Positions 60,401 through 64,000 of a DNA stretch of 64,000 nucleotides are shown here, one piece after another. This stretch comes from Drosophila persimilis (lineage: Eukaryota; Arthropoda; Insecta; Diptera; Drosophilidae), in assembly GCF_003286085.1 (NCBI RefSeq), contig NW_020825330.1, positions 62,001 to 126,000 of the forward strand, given 5' to 3'. Positions within the stretch are counted from its first letter, which is position 1. Each line of letters starts with the position of its first letter. The notes under the pieces are model-generated. The model was not told the DNA's origin, made no database searches, and worked only from the letters and a program-made list of their open reading frames with translations. Position numbers and translations under genes: made by a program.

Positions 60401-63049
60401 TCTCCGTCCGACTACCTAACTCTCCCTTTTAGCAACAGCAGAAGCAGCGCCGAAAGCTTTGTGCGCTCTCTCGTCCGCTCTCCCGCTATAGCCACATGTC
60501 TATTGTATTGTATGCGCCCCGCTCTTGCTGACGATGTCAACGTCGACTGTCTTGTCGTCTCGTTGTTGTTGTCTTTGTTGTTGCTGTCCCGTTGTTTTGA
60601 TGCCTTTTATGCAATAAACAAAAAATAAGCATTTTGCTACCTTTTTAAGGCGCACTTTGGAACGGGCATGCTCTACGGGGCCTAAGATTGTGGATAGTCA
60701 CGGTCACACGGTATAGATGTCATTATAGACGAATACTCTTGCAGAGGGTATTTATTAGCTGAGACTCAGACCATACATTTTACTGCACTCACTGTACCCC
60801 CTGTGTATAGTATTTTATTGTACATCGTTTTGCAAGGGTATCTATCTTGCCGCCACGCTTGCACTCGAACACTCACTTGGGGCGACTGGTATACACATAC
60901 GAGGTACTATACCATGGAAATTTTAGTGTGTCAGGCAGAAAATGCTTGGCGAGAGCAGAAAGTGACGAAGAAATGGAATGGTAATGTGTGCTCACACATA
61001 TGTACATACATAAGCGTATTTGTGTTTGCATACGGTAATGCTGCCCACACGGCTCCCTTCCTCAACAAATCATGAAATACAACAAGTTTCATAGATTCGT
61101 GGGATGGTTCGCGACTTGGCTAAGTGGAATTTTTGGAGTGAAACGAGATTCGGTTCCACAGATATCACCCAGTTACATTGCTTTTCAATGGGGTGGGGGG
61201 GGATAGGGGTCATAGATCCACGCACGCTCACTGTGTTTTTGTGTGTTTTTGATATGCAAATCGGGTTGACACCTTTTGACGGGCAGCCACACAGGCACTC
61301 AGTCGAGACAGTAGAAGCTCATTGTGGCAGACCACCCATCCCATACTAAGGCAGCCTGTCCTTCATGGCAACACTCACTGTACACACTCTACAGAGAGAT
61401 ACTCGCATAGATTTATGGAAATTAATTATGCGCCCAATTATAATATTGATGTTCGCGGCGTGTCCGAGTCTGTTCATAAATATTTCATCGGGAATTTGCA
61501 TATTTACCTTCACTGTCATCCATTCTCTCCATCTATCTCTCTCCTGCTCTTCTCACTCACTCATTTAACACCTTCAATCGGGGCAGACTTCAAAGCGTTA
61601 AGGCGATCTTCCAAATTACAAATAGAACTCAATTACGTGTGCATATATATGTACATACATATGTAAATATATGCATATGTACATCTCAGTTATATGCATG
61701 TATTTCTCAGTTTCAGAAAACCTCTCTCTCTCTCTTTCTCACGCTTTGCTTTGCCGTGTGTCAATGTCAGATGAACACACAAAGAAAGAAATACAGATAC
61801 ACAGAAATGTACCTGTCCGCAGTTAGCTCTCGACCGCCTCAAGTGCGCCTCACTTAAAGCTGCATCGACGCCCCATAACAAGACCCATTGAAACGGCCCC
61901 TCCATTCCGCACCACCCTGCCACACAGCTCTCTTCCCCGCTCTGCTCTGGTCGACCCCTCTTGGAAAACCGGGTGATAATGGACACAGCGTCACAAAATA
62001 TTGTAATCAGGAAAAACAAAAAAAATGCCAAAGAAAGGCCACCAATGATTTGGAAGCAGTGAATACCCCACTTGAGTACACAGCAATTAAGATTTTGTTC
62101 TGAGTATATACGAGTACGTTCCAGTCAAAGATATTTTCGTGATAAGCCCCACAAAAAACACTCTCTGGCAACAGACTGACCATCCCATTGCGAGTAAACC
62201 CCACTGTGAATTAAATTGTGATTGCCAAATCAAAGCTGTAACAAAACAAAATGGCCTGTCTGATATACCCTGTGCAACTCTATCAACAGCAGGTTGCCAA
62301 GTGAACGTACTACGAGTATTCGTACTCGTACGTTCCCGGCCTCCTGCTATGTTCTGTATGGATTAACTTGCGCCCCGTTCGCTGTCGTTGTCTAGCAGCG
62401 CACTGTTGCGGCTGTTTTTGTTGTTGGTGATTTGAGATAAGGTGATAAGCTATGGAAAACCGCTCGCGTCGGCATTGACCATGGAAGATAGGTCCGCTCT
62501 CTCTCTCTCTCTCTTTCTGTCTTTATTTTTGTTTTACTCTCTCCACATCTTTGCAGAAATCTTACATACACCGAGAGAAATGATTGGGGCCGTAAATAAT
62601 GATAATCATTATTTTAGAGCTTCATTTTTTGTTTGTGCTAAAAAATAATTTTTTTCCTTAGGAATATCCGTAAACCCTCGAATTGATTTTTATTGTGATA
62701 TTTTAAATATAGCTCCCTGTTTCAGAGAAAGCGTTAGATAGTGATATAAAGTATTTGTTGTAAAATACTTCGAAAAAAAAACCGATCAAATACATACTAT
62801 ACATGTATGTATGTACATGTATGAGGGCAATTGACACAAGAAATCTCCAGGCACTCGTACGTTTAAAATTTCATTGCTGGAGCTTTTATTTTCATAGAAG
62901 TCCTATTCCTGACCTGCAGCAACCCGTCAATAGTTGAGTGCCCCAAAACAGTTCCCAAGTGGGTGGACTTACCTATGGGCCGCATGGCGGTAATATTTCT
63001 TCGGCAGGGCCGAGCTGGGGCCGGGCGTGTTCGGAGCCGAGTCGCTCAT
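48462..63049 (-). CDS. CG32549: cytosolic purine 5'-nucleotidase (cN-II/NT5C2 type)
   Basis: Exons in transcription order: a first coding exon 62973-63049 (or the alternative 59560-59648), then 50433-50506, 50124-50337, 49913-50059, 49678-49798, 48672-49619 and 48462-48611. All junctions keep phase, giving 576 aa (580 aa with the alternative start), against 561 for human NT5C2. The enzyme dephosphorylates IMP and GMP in the cytosol and is an HAD-fold tetramer. Motif I FDMDYTLA (catalytic Asp pair), motif [22 protein letters not shown] and motif [17 protein letters not shown] are present. The last exon encodes a Ser/Glu-rich acidic tail (DEDYSEEEE), as in mammals. Introns 1a and 1b are 9-12.5 kb; the smaller ones are about 50-110 bp. 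A young DINE-1 sits 285 bp upstream of the 50506 exon. Confidence 0.95.
50791..51826 (+). mobile_element. DINE-1/INE-1-like element, nearly full length, young
   Basis: It begins TTATACCCTATACTCCAAAT, then holds the ACGTCCAGAAGGAATCG block, GTCTGTCTGTCCGTCC, the GACGAAAATCTGTGGCATCC block and TGCCGGAGGAGAGCCATAC. It ends with AGTATCGGGTATAA and then CACAACGTTCCCCCTCGTT. It is near-identical, in opposite orientation, to 35514-36569. It lies in the first intron of the cN-II gene, in the antisense direction relative to that gene. Confidence 0.88.
51827..59518. other. long first intron of the cN-II gene
   Basis: Low-complexity intronic DNA: a CGCCCATC tandem at about 52510-52540, CTG/CAG-rich tracts at 54260-54320 and 54870-54910, a poly(A) run near 58980 and a CA run near 56195. 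A long open frame occurs at 54571-55551 (+). No transposase, RNA gene or cN-II exon is recognised. Confidence 0.5.
59519..59543. repeat. (GA)n microsatellite beside the alternative first exon
   Basis: About 12 GA units immediately 3' of the donor of the alternative cN-II first exon (minus strand). Such runs bind GAGA factor/CLAMP and are candidate X-chromosome signals. Confidence 0.85.
59560..59648 (-). CDS. CG32549: alternative first coding exon of cN-II
   Basis: On the minus strand an ATG at 59648 opens [20 protein letters not shown] and runs to a CACAG|GTGAG donor. The last partial codon AG has the same phase as the upstream exon 62973-63049, so both complete an Arg with the A that begins the 50506 exon. 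This is the arrangement of two promoters with alternative N-termini. Confidence 0.75.
59853..59884. promoter_or_regulatory. GATA-site palindrome upstream of the alternative exon
   Basis: ACCTGATAAAGAGCGATAAAGATCTTATCAGGT: the outer arms ACCTGATAA and TTATCAGGT are perfect inverted copies with a third GATAA between. A further TTATCA lies at about 59977. The site is about 200 bp upstream of the MDQ start on the minus strand, where a promoter would be expected. Confidence 0.4.
59885..62972. other. intron between cN-II alternative exons
   Basis: No coding exon seen. AT-rich and pyrimidine-rich DNA with a CT run near 62501-62517 and CGTACTCGTACG-type words near 62310-62330. A TACTCTTGCAGAGGGTAT fragment near 60733 resembles an eroded element terminus. 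Confidence 0.4.
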
Positions 63050-63055
63050 GTCGCA
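62973..63055 (-). CDS. CG32549: upstream first/second coding exon of cN-II
   Basis: After a TTTCAG acceptor this exon reads TGC GAC ATG, then [20 protein letters not shown], ending at a CATAG|GTAAG donor. Without an upstream coding exon, translation would start at the ATG at 63049. The two codons before that ATG are open and in phase with exon 63409-63642, so a longer N-terminus is possible. Confidence 0.7.
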
Positions 63056-63408
63056 CTGAAATTAAAGTTGGGGGAAATAGTAATGAATTCCTTTCAAATC
63101 TCCACGCTCATGTACACACGCACACACGAACACACACACACACATGGATTTTGGGGAAAAGGGAGATGGCTGGGTGGCAAAGCAGCAAAGGAAATCCATA
63201 ACAGAACGAAAGAAGAGCAAAGAACAACAGGCAGCGGACGGACCTGATTGACAGACGGACCTGACTGACTGACAGACATACAGACTTGCCTAACATAATT
63301 GGCAAAAGTTTAATGAGTTTTTGCTGTAGGTGATTGATATATTCGTTCTCTGTATTCCTCATTGCAGATGTGTGTTCGCGTCGCTTTGTCTGTCTGTTGT
63401 GTACTTAC

Positions 63409-63642
63409 TTGGTAGGGCAGGTCGCAGTACTCCCGGGCGAACGCCTTGAAGGGGGCCGCCGGGCCAGCATCTTCGGGTGACGTGCCCTGCATCCTGCCTA
63501 AGCCGGCATAGGCACTCCTCCGGTTGCAATTCGGTATGCTTCTATCACTGATTATGTGTCGCAGCAGCAGGTCGCCGTAATGAGAAATTTCGACTGAAGG
63601 AGCTGTGCCTTTAGCTTTTCGGCTTCTTGTTAGTTGACGGAA
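63409..63642 (-). CDS. CG32549: probable 5' exon of cN-II, long-isoform N-terminus
   Basis: A 78-codon open exon on the minus strand between a TTTGCAG acceptor and a CCAA|GTAAGT donor. It encodes a basic, structured-looking stretch (FRQLTRSRKAKGTAPSVEIS, HYGDLLLRHIISDRS, EDAGPAAPFKAFAREYCDLPYQ). It ends on a codon boundary and joins in phase to exon 62973-63055. The true start lies upstream, perhaps in the frame that begins MNVLPAVAAAASDAAAAG at the window edge (63999). It could be coding in a long isoform or be 5' UTR in others. Confidence 0.5.
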
Positions 63643-64000
63643 CTGCAAAGTGTTTGTTATACGGCGTAAGTTTCCCATTTTCCGGCGTAAGCATGAGTGG
63701 GTAGAGTGGATCGGGGGGATATAATGTGGTTTTTGTTTGTAGATTGCGTGCGAGTGTGTGTGAGGCAAACTAAAACAACTGCAGGCAGATGATGATGTGT
63801 GTGTGTGTATTTTTGAGATCAATCTATGCATCTCTCTTCTACATGGACGGAACAGGCGGAAAAACGAAAGGCAAAAAGCGTGAGAGCAAGATGAATGATT
63901 TACATTCACAGCCTGAAAGTCGGCAAGGCTTTCTGAATGGCGTGCACCCGCCGCAGCAGCATCAGAGGCAGCGGCTGCGACAGCGGGTAATACGTTCATT
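63643..64000 (-). other. window-edge region, possible further cN-II 5' exon
   Basis: On the minus strand the frame from 63999 reads MNVLPAVAAAASDAAAAGAR then HSESLADFQA before a weak GCT|GTGAAT donor-like site near 63920. It may be the beginning of the long isoform or an unrelated alanine-rich open stretch; the window ends here. Confidence 0.25.

Noticed and set aside
1-64000. CRISPR arrays, bacterial operons, integrated LTR or Polinton-type elements
   Set aside because: None seen: no regularly spaced repeats with unique spacers, and no long terminal repeats, integrase, capsid or polymerase frames recognised.

Overview
This is a Drosophila nuclear genome window, most likely an obscura-group species (D. 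pseudoobscura/subobscura type) and most likely from Muller element A (the X). The reasons are short phase-consistent introns, abundant CA/CAG/GA microsatellites, scattered DINE-1/INE-1 Helitron-like repeats, and a gene set (CrebB, por, Tsf1, betaCOP and the orthologues of CG6106, CG6179 and CG32549) that I recall as X-linked in D. melanogaster. All assignments come from reading the sequence; no search was run.

Layout. 1-13.4 kb: no gene seen; low-complexity DNA, two DINE-1 copies and a 119-bp inverted duplication. 13.4-15.0 kb: an allantoinase-family gene (+) that lacks three of the six classical metal ligands. 15.0-21.8 kb: noncoding 5' region of CrebB, with three perfect CRE palindromes and a candidate MSL recognition element. 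21.9-24.5 kb: the five coding exons of CrebB (+). 25.2-25.4 kb: an unrecognised 65-aa gene candidate (-) with an ideal Kozak context. 28.4-30.0 kb: porcupine (-), divergent from a NOSIP homologue (+, 30.9-32.0 kb) across a promoter rich in DRE/BEAF-like motifs. 32.4-37.3 kb: a transposon nest with two head-to-tail ORF1-only LINE copies and two DINE-1 copies. 37.8-41.1 kb: betaCOP (-). 41.3-42.4 kb: degenerate satellite-like repeats. 45.0-47.2 kb: Transferrin 1 (+), with TATA box and poly(A) signal. 47.2-48.4 kb: a mariner-like fragment and a tRNA-like relic. 48.5-63.6 kb: a cytosolic 5'-nucleotidase II gene (-) with alternative first exons and long introns, one holding a young DINE-1 copy.

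The genes do not form an operon-like unit. They cover purine metabolism (allantoinase-like protein, cN-II), secretion and signalling (betaCOP, Porcupine, Transferrin 1), transcription (CrebB) and ubiquitination (NOSIP). The most unusual points are the allantoinase-family protein with substituted ligands, the CRE cluster at CrebB, the uncharacterised small ORF, the ORF1-only LINE pair, and the near-identical inverted DINE-1 copies that could mediate rearrangement.
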